A stretch of DNA of 48,021 nt from Discostella pseudostelligera. Lineage: Eukaryota; Bacillariophyta; Thalassiosirophyceae; Thalassiosirales; Thalassiosiraceae. The first letter of the stretch is position 1. Each line of letters begins with the position of its first letter. The notes under the pieces were generated by a model that had not been told where the DNA came from, searched no databases, and was given only the letters and a program-made list of their open reading frames with translations. Both the position numbers and the translations under genes were made by a program. The DNA is taken from assembly GCA_036940085.1 (NCBI GenBank), contig JALLBK010000001.1, positions 1-48,021 on the forward strand. The letters run 5' to 3'. Below, piece by piece: positions 10,756-23,400 of the stretch.

Positions 10756-12475
10756 ATGACATCCGCCGTAACATATTATATCCAATTCAACATGATGTTC
10801 ATCCGGCCTGCCACCCAAGCATACTTTCGACAGGCGGCAAATAGCTGCAGCACCATCGCCACCGTCGCGCGTGGTGGCACTCGACGCGCCATTGTCGTAA
10901 CTGCACCCGCTCTCCCGTCCACGGCATCGGTCGGCACATCAACATCATCCTCTCGACGAGGCTTTGCCGATGCCACTACTGGGTCGCCATGGGAAAAGTT
11001 TACAATGGCACCACCAGATCCAATCATTGGTCTTACGGAGGTATGTCTCTTTACTCTGTTGTCTTTTCCTCGAAAACAACACATACTTAATGTAACACTA
11101 ATATCCAATGCTCACCAAATCTCATAGGCATACTTGAAAGATGATTTTCCCGACAAGGTCAATGTGGGCGTAGGTGCCTATCGTGACGACAGTGGAAAGC
11201 CATTCGTTTTGCCCGTCGTGAGAGATGCAGAACGAGAAATTAATTTGGAGAATGTGGATCATGAGTATTCTGGAATTGTAAGTTGTTTGATGGGTTCGTT
11301 GGGAGTGCACAACAACGTCAATCCTGGTTTGTGTGTGCACTTATCTTCTCATATCACTGTTTCAATTCCACATCCACACAGGCGGGATGTCCAAACTTTG
11401 TGGACCATGCTCTCAAATTTGTCTACGGTGAAGATAGTGCACCATTGAATGAAAAGCGTATTGCCGGCGTCCAAACTCTGTCGGGCACCGGTGGACTACG
11501 TGTCTTTGGAGAAGTATTGAATCGATTTGGTCACAAACATATCTATGTTCCCAATCCTACTTGGGGAAATCAGTAAGTTAGTTTTCACTGTGTTGAGCAA
11601 TTATGAATGATTACTCATTCAAATATTTTATCTTATATTCTTCTTCGTTCCAACCGCAATCGATACACAGTATCCCAATTTTCACCAATGCTGGCTTGGA
11701 AGTCCGAAAATATCGATACTACGACAATGAATCTTGCAGCTTGGATTTTCCGAACTTGATTGACGATATTAAAGCAATGCCCGAGGGAAGCTGTATCCTC
11801 TTGCATGCTTGCGCTCACAACCCCACCGGTATGGACCCAACGCTCGACCAATGGAAGGAAATTAGCAACGTCGCTATGGAGAGGAATCTATTACCCTTCT
11901 TCGACTCTGCCTATCAGGGATTTGCAAGTGGTGATGCACGTAAGGATGCTGCGGCTGTTCGGATGTTCGTCGAGGATGGGCATAAGATTGCGGTTGTTCA
12001 AAGCTTTTCAAAGAACTTTGGTCTGTATGGACAACGTGTGGGTGCACTGTCGGTGGTAGCCGATACTGCTGATGAGTCGCAACGGGTGGAAAGTCAGCTG
12101 AAGGTACATATCCGACCCAACTATTCCAATCCACCTCGACACGGTGCACGAATTGTGAGTAAAATTCTGGCCTGTCCAGAGAAAACCAACGACTTCGTCG
12201 ATCAGTGCATGGGTATGGCCAATCGAATTGATGGTGTGCGAACTACTTTGAGGAAGGCGTTGGAGGAACTTGGATCTAGCCGATCTTGGGATCATATCAC
12301 GAAGCAGATTGGTATGTTTGCGTACAGTGGCATGTCGAAAGACGAAGTCATTGCACTGCGAGAGAAACACCACATTTACTGCACATTGGATGGCCGAATC
12401 AGCATGGCTGGAGTAACCTCCAAGAATGTGGAGTACATTGCACGTGCGATTTATGATGTCACCGACAAAAAGTAG
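10756..12475 (+). CDS. AAT: Aspartate aminotransferase, probably mitochondrial
   Basis: Four exons, 10756..11040, 11128..11277, 11382..11572 and 11671..12475, give 476 aa. Every junction is confirmed by family sequence: LTE|AYLKDDFPDKVNVGVGAYRDD, GI|AGCPNFVDHA, and PTWGN split inside the His codon before IPIFTNAGLEV. The PLP-binding Lys is at about residue 323 (QSFSKNFGLYGQRVGA). The substrate-binding Arg region (RISMAGVTSKN) is near the C terminus. The enzyme interconverts aspartate and 2-oxoglutarate with oxaloacetate and glutamate, serving the malate-aspartate shuttle or C4-type carbon flow. The N-terminal ~70 residues are rich in Arg, Ser, Ala and Thr with few acids and contain RRGFA, which fits a mitochondrial presequence. 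A start at 10792 or 10795 (MMFIRPATQAYFR) is equally possible. Confidence 0.93.
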
Positions 12476-12702
12476 AGGTGCTTCTGATTGCAATCAGCAT
12501 GAGCCCGCTTTTTCATTACGTGCCTCGGCAACGGTGTGGTTAAATTTAGTGGGTGATTGGTGGAATCCATTCAAATCTATTGCGTAATTTGGTCATAAAA
12601 AGGAAACCGCTTAGCAATGAATGATGTGCGTGTGTGAGTGAGGATGAATTTTAAGAATGGGTTCATGCTCGAAACATTTGAGTCGGTCAGTGTGACCTCT
12701 CT

Positions 12703-14058
12703 CTATTCTTCTGATTTTACTGGAAGCCATGCTGCATGTAGAGGTGGTATCGGTGGCGCCTCGGCATCGGTTTGGGCCGCATGCACTCGCTGCTGCAACT
12801 CCGTTGGCAATGGCACACCAATCTTGGTCACAATCTCCAACGCTGTATCTAAATCAATCTGAGCCTTCTTCTGTCCCTCCTCTACAATCCATATCGTTTC
12901 TCTATCAATACTCCACCAAACACCCTCCTTGACATCATCGGGGTTAACACTGTCATACCGTCCAATCTCTAACTCACCATTGGGTCGACGCAATGTGCCA
13001 ATGGTACACTTTCCCATGTGGAAGGTACCCTCCCACTCACCACCATTGACAGGTCGAACAATTCCATGCCCATGCCACTTCCCATCCTTCCACGCACCCT
13101 CGTAATGTGATCCATTCTTCAACGTCATCTTCCCCTGTCCGTCCGGTGCGGCATTGCGCCATTGTCCTTTGTACACACCACCGTCTTTAAAATGATGTGT
13201 TCCCATTCCACATCGACATCCATCCTTCCATCCACCTTCGTACTTGTCTCCATTGCCATAATGCATAATCCCAATTCCGTTGGCTTTTCCATCAATCCAT
13301 TCGCCATCGTACTTACCACCGTTTTCCCATGTAATGGATCCATGGCCGTGTGGTTCACCGAGAGCATCGAGTTGACCTTCGTAGACTCCCCATCCATGCT
13401 CTGACACGCGGATACGTTTTCGTCGAATGCTATTGGGATTATGTCGCTGTTGGTGGTGAGCATGATGGTGATGATGATGAGGAGGAGGATTGAGTGCCGA
13501 CGACATTCCCGTCTCCTCCGTCGCTGGCGATGTGTCGTACAGAGCATGACCATGAGACGGAAGATGGGTAGTATGATGTTGAGGAAAGGCAAACGATACC
13601 ACCCGACGGGGATCTTCATCATTTTCCTCGGCAGCTGATAAGAGCAGCGCTGCACCAACCAAATTAGCAGCAGAAGCAGCAGCAGTATCACCAATACCCA
13701 AGCCCTTCTTTCCAATCAATTGCATCTCCCACTTGATTCGATACTCTCTCGCTGCCTTGGCACTAATCGCCGACTCGGCTGCCAATGCCTCCATCCGACC
13801 TAATCGTTCATGGGCACGTTTGAGTGATTCCATAGCGGAGACAACATCGTCTTTGGCACATGCCAATTCAGTTTGTATGTCATTGACCCGTTTGGTGGCA
13901 TCGGCGTCGTACCGACGCACGGCATCGAGGACTGTGGCTGCCGTGGTTTCATCAAATGTGGTGTTGGAGGTAGAATTGGTGTTGGGTGCTGTGGATTCGG
14001 ACGAGCTGCAGCTGCGGATCTTTTTGGTGGGGTGTGGTTGACTAGTACTGTCGGCCAT
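12703..14058 (-). CDS. MORN-repeat protein with N-terminal coiled coil
   Basis: Single exon, 451 aa. Residues about 1-35 are low-complexity and polar. Residues about 45-120 are predicted coiled coil (heptad-like, rich in Ala, Glu, Arg). A His-rich run follows near residue 195. From about 225 to 375 there are six MORN repeats of ~23 residues, for example KYDGEWIDGKANGIGIMHYG and KYEGGWKDGCRCGMGTHHF, with the usual YEGxWxxGxxxGxG core; the last repeat is degenerate (GEWEGTFHMGKCTIGT). MORN repeats bind lipids or act as scaffolds in cytoskeletal and membrane structures. The C terminus (about 400-451) has no recognised domain. No kinase or SET domain is attached. ATG 14058 gives MADSTSQPH. Confidence 0.85.
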   Translation of the reverse strand: MADSTSQPHPTKKIRSCSSSESTAPNTNSTSNTTFDETTAATVLDAVRRYDADATKRVNDIQTELACAKDDVVSAMESLKRAHERLGRMEALAAESAISAKAAREYRIKWEMQLIGKKGLGIGDTAAASAANLVGAALLLSAAEENDEDPRRVVSFAFPQHHTTHLPSHGHALYDTSPATEETGMSSALNPPPHHHHHHAHHQQRHNPNSIRRKRIRVSEHGWGVYEGQLDALGEPHGHGSITWENGGKYDGEWIDGKANGIGIMHYGNGDKYEGGWKDGCRCGMGTHHFKDGGVYKGQWRNAAPDGQGKMTLKNGSHYEGAWKDGKWHGHGIVRPVNGGEWEGTFHMGKCTIGTLRRPNGELEIGRYDSVNPDDVKEGVWWSIDRETIWIVEEGQKKAQIDLDTALEIVTKIGVPLPTELQQRVHAAQTDAEAPPIPPLHAAWLPVKSEE

Positions 14059-14820
14059 GGTGCACTTCCCAGATATCTCTCCCCGGTAAAAGAAATGCCT
14101 TCGGCTGCTAGAGGAGTAGCCACTTTTACAACCTACAATCCTCCCAGGCGGACAGTCGAATCAGGTCGAATCTCTCTTCACAGTGGCATCGGAGGAGGGG
14201 TCGATCATCGATCATGGAGATGGAGAAGGGTTGAAAAGACAAAAGACACAGGATAGGGAAAAGTGCCGGCTGCCATGATCCTGCAGCTTTTGTGTTCAAT
14301 TCGCTTACAAAATCGCGGGAGAGTTGACAACACGTATGCGTCTTTTTCTTTTTCTTTGACGACATTGACGACACGCACGCGTACGTCATCCTACGTCACC
14401 AACAGCTGCCTCTACGTCATCATCTGTCATAAAGTGGTGAATGGCATGGGTGATGGACGGACGTCCTCGCTTATCACCGCATTCGCCAAATATTTCTTCC
14501 CGCCATTTTCCGCCTCAATTAATTTTTGATGCGATGGACCAGTGGTAGATCTACCCCGATATTCATGTCGGATGGATATCGCATGCACTGGCGTTGGGTA
14601 GTACTATTATATTGTTGTTCGATAGCGAGGATATTGCTCGTTGATATTGCAAAAATTATTAATGCAGGGTGCAGGGTTGAGTGACGAAGGGTGTAGTATT
14701 ACTTAGCAGGGAAGCGAAATACAACATTCAGTTCAAAAAATTTGCATACTTCAACAATCGTTCAGGACATGTGCGTGCAATGAGGGCAGGTGCAATGATG
14801 TACACCACAGAAATTTATCG
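14059..14820. promoter_or_regulatory. Upstream region of the MORN gene with three phased ACGTCA sites
   Basis: 762 bp without a gene. ACGTCA occurs at 14383-14388, 14393-14398 and 14414-14419, at spacings of 10 and 21 bp. ACGTCA/TGACGT is the bZIP/CRE half-site core; in the diatom Phaeodactylum it is part of the known CO2/cAMP-responsive elements. A CCCGCCATTTTC element is at 14499-14510. The 3' UTR of the phosphoesterase gene also lies here. No transcript-like open frame is supported. Confidence 0.45.
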
Positions 14821-16864
14821 TCAAATCATCTCCTTGTCCTTCAAATCAATACCAGCTTCCTCCTCATGGATCGAAGGCGGTGAATCATAACTCGCACGCA
14901 GGCATTGTCTCTTCCTACATCGTACAATGGCAACACTCATCACGACAATAACAACGATGCCAGCGACCACAAGGCCAATCATTCCTTCTTCTTTCGCCAT
15001 GAGATCTGCCCTACGACTTTCTTTCTTTCCAAGGAGACAATTGTCATATCCTGCCCGTGTCGCCGATTGCAATGTGCACACAAATTCATCACGACATGCA
15101 GAGTCACAATCAACGTTGGCGCCTCGATTGAATGCATCTCCCTCGGCTCCCGAGAGCATAAATGTTCGATATTGTTTCAGTGTAGAACTTTCCTCCTTCT
15201 TCGTTGGCTTGTTATTATTCTCACCCTCTCCCGTTATGTCATCTTCCATGGATTGACCAACGGTACGAAAGACAGTCGAGGATAACCCCTCCTTCTTAAG
15301 AATATCCGAGGATAATACATCACCATATGCCTCTGAAAATGTGTACAACTTGGACCAACTTCGGGTACTCAATGAGTATGCATGGGACTCATAATCCACT
15401 AGACGATGGTGCGCATTCTTCTTCCCTCCTCCAGCAGCGTCGTACATCACAAGACGAAAGGATGGATCATTCCCATGCAAGGGAGAGACGGATGCTCCTA
15501 GAAGGAGAGGAGTGCTGATTGATGATGGAATGGATAAAATGTCCTCGTTTCCGTCATTATCTTTGCTCGTATTGTTATCAGTTTCAGCAAAGATTCCACC
15601 TACGCGGAATTCGTCGGTGTGCAAATGTCCAAAGAGTTGGCCGATGATTATTTCGTCATACTCTTGGACAATGTCGTAACTGGGATACGATGGCGCATAG
15701 AATGATTGCATGGGAAAGAGTGTTTTAGAGAGGACGTGCAAGGAGAATTTCGACAACAACCTTCATCGAGCGAGATGCAAAATGAATGACTCACTAGGTG
15801 CGGACATACTCGGCCTTCCACAATTGATTGAATTTATAACTTCCGACAGTTGGAGGGATATGTCCTGCAATGATCGCCCGACATCCACCACTACTGTTGA
15901 TATTGCCCGAATTGCTGTTGCCGCCACTGCTGTTAGAGTTGCGACACGATGACAGCATGGCTCGCATCCATGAGAATTGCATGCCCGGATCAGCATCGTT
16001 GCGTGGTGGTTCCAATATCGCCGAGTAGAGCACTGTATTCATCGATAGGACCAGCAGTGATTTGTCGGAATGTAAATAACGAGAGTAGTACCCTCCAGTT
16101 AAGAAGGTGTTTTTATCATCGGGGGCGAGGATTGCTTTGATTTTGCGTGTCGATGTCATGGATGATGCTGTAGTTTTAGTTGTAGACTCTTGTCCAATTA
16201 AGGAATTGTAGATTACCTCAAGCATGTTGACATTCTTATCCAGTGTCGATGGGTCGGATTCGCCACTACTGTCACCACTACCCTCCTTCTCCTCGTCGTC
16301 CCCACCATCACCGGTTTGTTTATCATCAATAATCTCGTCAGAGGGCAATCGTAAATAATAATCAGGCACCACATCATTATTCCCCACGGCATAAATAACT
16401 TCTACATTGGGAAACTTGGCAGTTATTTCATATGCAATTGTGGATAGTATTTGTTGGGCTGATTCGTAGTGCGTTGTGCCATGCCGGACTACATCTCCGG
16501 TGATTAGTATAAAATCTGGCTGTTGTTGAGATGTGGTGGTGGCAGTGGTGGAGAGGGATGCAAAGTAACTAATCGCAGCATCGAAAGTCGATTGGACCAA
16601 TGCCAACGGGGAATCACATCCATGCATTCCTAATTTTCTATCAGAATTGGCATTCAATGAAGTACAATTGGCAATAGCGTCATATCTCCCATCGGGATAG
16701 CGATAGGCCGAGGGGGTGGAATAGTTGGGATCGAGATGGAGGTCGGAGAGCCAGAGAAAGGAATGTTGCTGCTGCTGCTGCTGCTGCGACGAAGACGACG
16801 TCGACGATGACGAGGAAGCAAATCGATGGGTCCGGGGATGAATGTTGACGTTGTTGGCCGCCAT
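14821..16864 (-). CDS. Metallophosphoesterase of the PPN1/acid-sphingomyelinase-like group, membrane-anchored
   Basis: Two exons on the minus strand, 15795..16864 and 14821..15679, give 642 aa. The 115-nt intron splits a Tyr codon: VRT|Y then YDIVQEYDE, which restores the family spacing. Metal-binding motifs appear in order: DLH (D41, H43), GDVVRH, GNND, GHIPPT and GHLHTDEF, the calcineurin-like phosphoesterase set. The third motif is GNND rather than GNH[DE], as in yeast endopolyphosphatase Ppn1. The closest families are vacuolar endopolyphosphatases and sphingomyelin-phosphodiesterase-like proteins; the sequence alone does not decide between them. A hydrophobic segment near residues 590-612 (GLVVAGIVVIVVMSVAIV) is followed by a basic/acidic tail. 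No signal peptide is visible before the poly-Ser/poly-Gln N terminus, so either an upstream exon is missed or insertion relies on the C-terminal segment. The Gln run comes from a CAG repeat. Confidence 0.82.
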
Positions 16865-17457
16865 GATTACGTCGAGTTATGGTAGATTAGGGTTGGGGTG
16901 ATGCTTAGCTGGGTAAGATTTTATTATTGTCGGGTGCCGTCCTTGGTGAAGAGACTGCCGCTGCAGCTACTGCCGTTCTGGTGGGATAGGGGATAGGTTT
17001 ACGCCATGGTCGTCCGTTGCTCTTGGTGGGTGCATGTAGATGGATGATATGGGTGAAGATTCGGGCTGGCAAGACGGGGGAGTCCGACACCTAATCTGCC
17101 ACGTGGCAATGAAAAAGAATTTAGACTAAGAATTGCAAAAGCCACGTGGAAGACGACCTCAGCGACCCACCCTCCGTTGTCTCACATGCCAGACAGACGA
17201 AAGATCTCCCAATCCCGACGTCAGACAGACGAAAGCTCTCCACCTCTGCTTATTTTGCGCGCGTTCCATCACACGGCAGATGGCGGGGAAATACGATACA
17301 CCCACATCATGGTGGCGGCCGGCGGCAACAGCAACAGTATCGTCTCTCATCCCCTACGAGCGAGCTTTGGCAGGCCAAGCAACAGCATCTAACAAGTCAC
17401 CCTAAGTAAAATACTACATTAATCTAATCTATTGAAGAAAATCAAACAACAGCAAAG
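16865..17457. promoter_or_regulatory. Divergent promoter of the phosphoesterase and BRR2 genes
   Basis: 593 bp without a gene. Two CCACGTGG G-boxes lie at 17099-17106 (inside the 10-bp palindrome GCCACGTGGC) and 17142-17149. A near-perfect 20-bp direct repeat lies at 17190-17209 and 17222-17241. An ATGGTC element is at 17006-17011, about 140 bp upstream of the phosphoesterase start. All are plausible regulatory sites; none is proven. Confidence 0.45.
17190..17241 (+). repeat. Direct repeat CAGACAGACGAAAGnTCTCC, two copies
   Basis: Copies at 17190-17209 and 17222-17241 differ at one position (A or C before TCTCC) and start 32 bp apart. They lie about 220-270 bp upstream of the BRR2 start. Confidence 0.8.
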
Positions 17458-20400
17458 ATGGCAGAACGCGAAGCCCTCCAAAAGCGATATGCCTACTCGG
17501 AAATGTCCAACAAGGTTGTCTCCCGCTCGGGTGGCGGGGGAGGAGGACGCGGCGGACAATTTCGTGACGATGGCGGGTCATCCCGTGGCGGCGGCGGCGG
17601 GGGTGGTGGTGGCAGTGGCATGCCCACTGGCGAAGTGGAAAGCTTATGGAATGTCTTACCTCCTGAAAGTTTAGGGCGCATGGGTGATCGAGTGGGTGGA
17701 GCTGATGGTAGTGGAAGTGGGAGTGGTGTAGGTGTAGGTGCTGGTGAAGAGGAGGGACTAAAGAAGAAAGAGCGTCCTGCCGAGGTTACTGAATTGATGG
17801 AACGGGCGGCAAAGAAACGCCGTAAGAAACAGCAAGGCACTTCTGGTGGTGGAATTGACGAAGAGGATTATGAACATCATCGACTTAAGTCCACATCATC
17901 TGGGCGTGAGAATATTCTAGCTGGGGGTGGTTCCATCCTTGACAATGCCCAGCGAGGAGGTGTTGGCGTCGATAGTGGCAGTGGTGTATACTCCTATCGA
18001 CCATCCCATCCTGCCTCCCGCTCAGCCTATGAAACAGCATTAACACTTATATCTTCTTCCAAATATTTGGGAAATCAACCATCCAGTGTGTTGCGTTCGG
18101 CACTGGAGGAGATATTGGATGTGTTAAAGGATGATTCATTGAGAGATCCTGAACGACGTGAATTTATTTCGAAATTGCTTACGGGGAGGGGTGCAGGAAG
18201 TGCTGGTGGTGGACTGGATGAAGCGACATTTGCACGCATGGTGGCACTTGGTAAGGCAATGGATGATTATCGTGTGGATGATAGCGGTGGTGATGATAGT
18301 AAGTATGGAGAAGACAAGGGCGAGGGTGGTGCTGGAATGGACGACGATATGGGAGTAGCCGTGGTGTTCGATGATTCCGACGAGGATGGTAGTGATGATA
18401 ATCTTCGAGGAGATGATGATACCGATCGCTCGGATGTGGGGGAGGATGTAGTAGTCGATGTAGATGATGCCTCTTCGGTAGATGAGGAGGGTGGTGCAAC
18501 TGCACGCGAGGATGAGAATGAAGAAGAAGATGATGATGAAGAACGGTTGGTTCAGGGTGTGACTGTTGGTGCCTCGGGTGGACGCAAGTCCTCTTCCTCA
18601 TCGGCAACAGCACGAATTCTATCAGTACATGAAATTGATGCACACTATTTGCAGCGCAAGTTGTCATCCACTGTCGAGGATGCTGTTGAGTGTGCCACCC
18701 TTGCTGATCGGGTCTTGGAGGCCCTGGATGTGCGTGGCGTTAGCAGTGTCGGCGATGGGACATCGATTCTGCGCGAGACTGAGAATCGTCTCCTTGTGTT
18801 ACTTGGATTCGAACGCTTTGACCTCATCCGGCTGCTACTTGCCAACCGCGTGCGGGTTTGGGGATGCATCTCACTCAAGCGTGCTTCCAATGATAGTGCC
18901 CGTGATGAAGTTGAGCGTATATTGATGGAAGAACCATCTGGGGATGGGAAGCGTACTTTGGACGAATTGCAAGAACGTTCGACGGCTGAGGATTGGAGGG
19001 GAGAACGTATGAAAAGTGCCGAGGATACGCTTCGGAAGAAGAGAGAGGAGATCAGTAGGGGTGGAGAGGAAGGGGAGGCATCCGAGATGTCGCGCGCGCT
19101 GGACTCCGTCGGCATCCGGTCGGCGGCTATGAATGGGGGAGATGGCGATCATTCTAGTGCCGACGATCGAGCTGCATCCACATCAGCCCATGAGCTTGAC
19201 CTATCCTCCCTTGCCTTCCGTGACGGAGCTCACACCATGACGAACAAGAAATGTGATTTACCTTCCCAGTCTTGGCGGGCCACCAAACCGGGCTACGAGG
19301 AGGTGCATGTCCCCGCGGCACGGTCTGTAATGCCAGCGGATGAGACGTTAGTGCCCATTGCTGACTTACCTGCCTGGACTCAGGACGCATTCGCTGGGAT
19401 GAAGATGTTGAATCGCGTCCAAAGCAAGATGGCCGATGTGGCCTTGAGGAGGAGTGAGAATATGCTGCTGTGTGCTCCTACGGGAGCCGGTAAGACGAAT
19501 GTTGCCATGTTGAGCATTCTCAACTTGTTGGGGCAGTATCGCAAGGAGAGTGCGGATGATAACGATGCGGATGATGCCATGGAAGTGGAAGAGGATGATA
19601 CGAAGGCGAGCAAGCACGAGGGAAATTTTGATCTGAGCGCATTTAAGATCATCTACGTTGCACCTATGAAGGCCTTGGTGCAAGAAGTGGTGAAGAACTT
19701 CTCCAAACGTCTTGCTCCGTACGGTGTCAATGTGAGGGAATTATCTGGAGATTCGAGCCTAACGAGGCAGCAAATATCCGAGACCCAAATGATTGTCACC
19801 ACAGTAAGTTTATGATCATTCTATATTACGGAGATGCCCAAGCGTACAAATTCATATCCTCACTTTTTCATCTCATTTCATTCACCAAAGCCTGAGAAGT
19901 GGGATATTGTCACTCGCCAGGGCGAGGGGCGTGCCTACACACAGCTGGTGCGCCTCGTCATTGTCGATGAAATCCATCTTCTTCATGACGATCGCGGCCC
20001 GGTGTTGGAGAGTATCGTTGCGCGTGTCATTCGTCAGGTAGAGACCACTGCCGAACCCGTGCGTCTTGTGGGGCTCTCGGCGACATTGCCAAACTATGCC
20101 GATGTTGCTACTTTTCTTCGGGTCAATCCGGAGACGGGGATGTTCTTCTTCGATCATTCATATCGTCCAGTGCCTTTGCAGATGCAATACTTGGGCATCA
20201 CCGAACGCAATGCCTTCAAGCGCTTTCGCCTTCAAAACGAGATTTGTTATGAAAAGGCAATTGGTCAGCGCAAGAATGGAAATCAAATGCTAATATTCGT
20301 TCACTCCCGCGCAGAAACTGGAAAGACGGCGAAGGCGTTGAGGGACATAGCAATGGAAAAGGATGAATTGTCGTTGTTTGTACGCGAGGGAGGTGCCACG

Positions 20401-23400
20401 AAGGAGATTTTGCGCGAGGAGGTGGCTACTGTCAAGAATGTCGATTTGAAGGACGTTCTATCGTATGGATTTGCGATCCATCACGCAGGAATGGCAAGGG
20501 CTGATCGCGAGTTAGTCGAGGATCTATTTGCTGATGGACATATTGGAGTGTTATGCTGCACTGCTACGTTAGCTTGGGGTGTTAACTTACCTGCCCATGC
20601 CGTGATTATTAAGGGTACGCAGATTTACGACCCGTCGAAGGGACGGTGGGCTGAGCTGAGCCCGTTGGACGTGTTACAGATGCTGGGTAGAGCTGGTAGG
20701 CCTCAGTATGACACTGAGGGGGAGGGCATCATTATGACGGCTCATTCAGAGCTGCAGTACTACCTCAGCCTCACTAACCTCCAATTGCCAGTTGAGAGTC
20801 AAATGATCAAGACGTTGCCCGATCATTTGAACGCTGAGATCGTGTTAGGAACTGTTCAAACGATTGCGGAGGCTGTTGACTGGTTAAGCTACTCATTCCT
20901 TTACGTGCGAATGCTCAAGAATCCAAATCTATACGGAATCTCAGACAAGGCTGCAAAGGATGATCCCATGCTCAAGCTTCGCAGGATGGACCTAGCGCAC
21001 ACAGCTGCCTGTATGCTCGAACGCAGTCATTTGATACGATATGATAGGCGGTCTGGTGCACTCCAAACTACTCCATTGGGACGAATTGCTAGTCAGTACT
21101 ACATTTCGCACACATCCATGGCGCTCTACAGCCGGCACCTCCGTCCTAACATGGCCGATATTGATTTACTTCGTCTGTTCGCCATGAGCGGTGAGTTCGC
21201 TCACATGACGGTACGGGAGGAGGAGAAGTTGGAATTGGCGAAACTTGCCACGCGTGTTCCTATCCCCGTGAAGGAAAGTCCCAACGAACCGTCGGCAAAG
21301 ATTAACATATTGCTCCAGGCTTACATTTCGCGTCTCAAGCTTGACGGATTTGCATTGGTTTCCGACATGGCATTCATCCAACAGAGTTCCGCCCGTATTA
21401 TGCGTGCCATATTCGAGATATCTTTGCGGAGGGGGTGGTCTGGACTTGCGAAGCTGACTTTGGCATTTGCGAACATGGTCGCCTATCGCATCTGGAGATC
21501 CCAATCGCCACTGCGTCAGTTCAAGAATGTTCCTGAAATCGTTGCGCGGAAGCTGGAACGTAAAAGTGACATTGAATGGGCTCGGTACGCCGACTTGACC
21601 CCCTCAGACCTTGGCGAGTTGGTTGGTGTGCCCAAGATGGGAAGAACATTGCACAAGGTGAGAATTTCCATGCTCCTGTCGCTTAATTCTTGTCAGCATT
21701 CTCTTACAAATGTCACTTACATTCTATTATCATACCTGTGTTATGTAAAGCTTGTGCATCAGTTCCCCAAGCTGGAGTTGTCGGCACACATCCAGCCCAT
21801 TACAAGATCGACGCTCCGGGTGGAACTTAACCTCGTGCCCGATTTCGAGTACGATGTTAAGGTCCATGGTTATGTCCAACTCTTCCATATCATGGTCGAG
21901 AATGTCGATGGAGAGATCATTCTGCACCACGAAATGTTCCTGTTGAAGAGTACAGGTGCTGAGGACGAGCATACGGTTGTCTTCACTGTCAACATCATGG
22001 ATCCATTGCCGCCTTCGTACTTCATACGTGTCATTTCTGACCGGTGGTTGCATTCTGAATCTGTCCTGCCCATCTCTTTTAATAAGATGGTTCTTCCTGC
22101 CAAGTTTCACCCGCCAACGGAACTTTTGGACTTGCAACCGTTGCCAATATCTGTTTTGGGCGAGAACGCATTCATCAAGCTCTACAGTTTCGCGGAATTC
22201 AATCCTATCCAAACTCAAACATTTCACCACTTGTTTAAGACAGATAAGAACTGCCTCATTTGCGCACCTTCTGGATCTGGAAAGTCGGCATGTGCAGAAT
22301 TTGCTATTATGCGAATGCTCGTCAATGATCCTCGCGGCAAATGCGTCTACGTCGCGCCAAAGGAGGAAACTTCCCTGAACATGTTCTTGGATTGGAACAA
22401 ACGATTTGGATCTATTTTGAGGTCAGGACAGGTGGCGCAGTTGACAGGAGAGATAACACTGGATCTCAAGTTGCTGGCCGAAGCCAGGATAATTTGTTGT
22501 ACCGCGAAGCAGTGGGATGCAATCAGTCGGCGTTGGAGGCAACGTAAGGCTGTTCAGTCTGTCTCCCTATTCATAGTCGATGATGTGCATTTCTTGGGTG
22601 GGGACGTAGGACCCACCATGGAGGTGATCATTTCCCGTATGCGTTTCATCAGTACTCAAAAGCAACAGAAGGACGACTCCCAGCAGCTGCGCATGATTGG
22701 TCTCAGTGCCTCGCTTGCCAACGCCCGAGAAGTTGGAGATTGGATGGGAGTATCTCCCAAAGGTCTCTTCAACTTTTCATCTAAAGTGCGGCCTGTTCCA
22801 CTCGAGATATACTTTCATTCGTTTGACCAGAGTAACTTTGCGAGCAGACTGATGGCTATGGGAAAACCTGTTTACAACGCCGTAGTGAGGCACTCTGAGG
22901 GCAAACCGTCCATCATCTTCGTTCCAAGTAGGAGGCAGGCGCAGCTTACCGCCATCGATCTCATGACATATTACCAAAGCATTGAAGGCGAAACGTTCCT
23001 AGGCAAGGGTGTAAATGCTGATGAAGTATCCATAATTGCATCAAACCTTCGTGAGCCTACTCTTCAGCAGGTTACCTCCTCGGGCATTGGTTTCCTTCAT
23101 GACGGAATGATCCAGAGTGATTGGGAGAAAATCGTGGAACTGTACCAAAATGGTACCGTCACCGTCCTAGTGTGCCCTGTTGATATTTGCTGGAAGGTGA
23201 AGATTGTTGCGCATCTTGTTGTTGTCATGGGAACGGAATCATTTGATGGCAGGGAGCGTCGATATGTCGACTATTCAATTGCTGACCTGTTACATATGAT
23301 GGGAATGGCTAGCCGTCAGGGTATTGACACATGCGGCAAATTTGTCATCATGTGCCACACACCAAAAAAGGAACACTTGAAGAAGCTTCTATACGATCCA

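Noticed and set aside
12008..12493. Long minus-strand frame opposite aspartate aminotransferase
   Set aside because: Shadow of the real coding sequence on the other strand.
16770..16800. CAG/CTG repeat as a mobile or regulatory element
   Set aside because: It is a simple trinucleotide run coding poly-Gln in the phosphoesterase.
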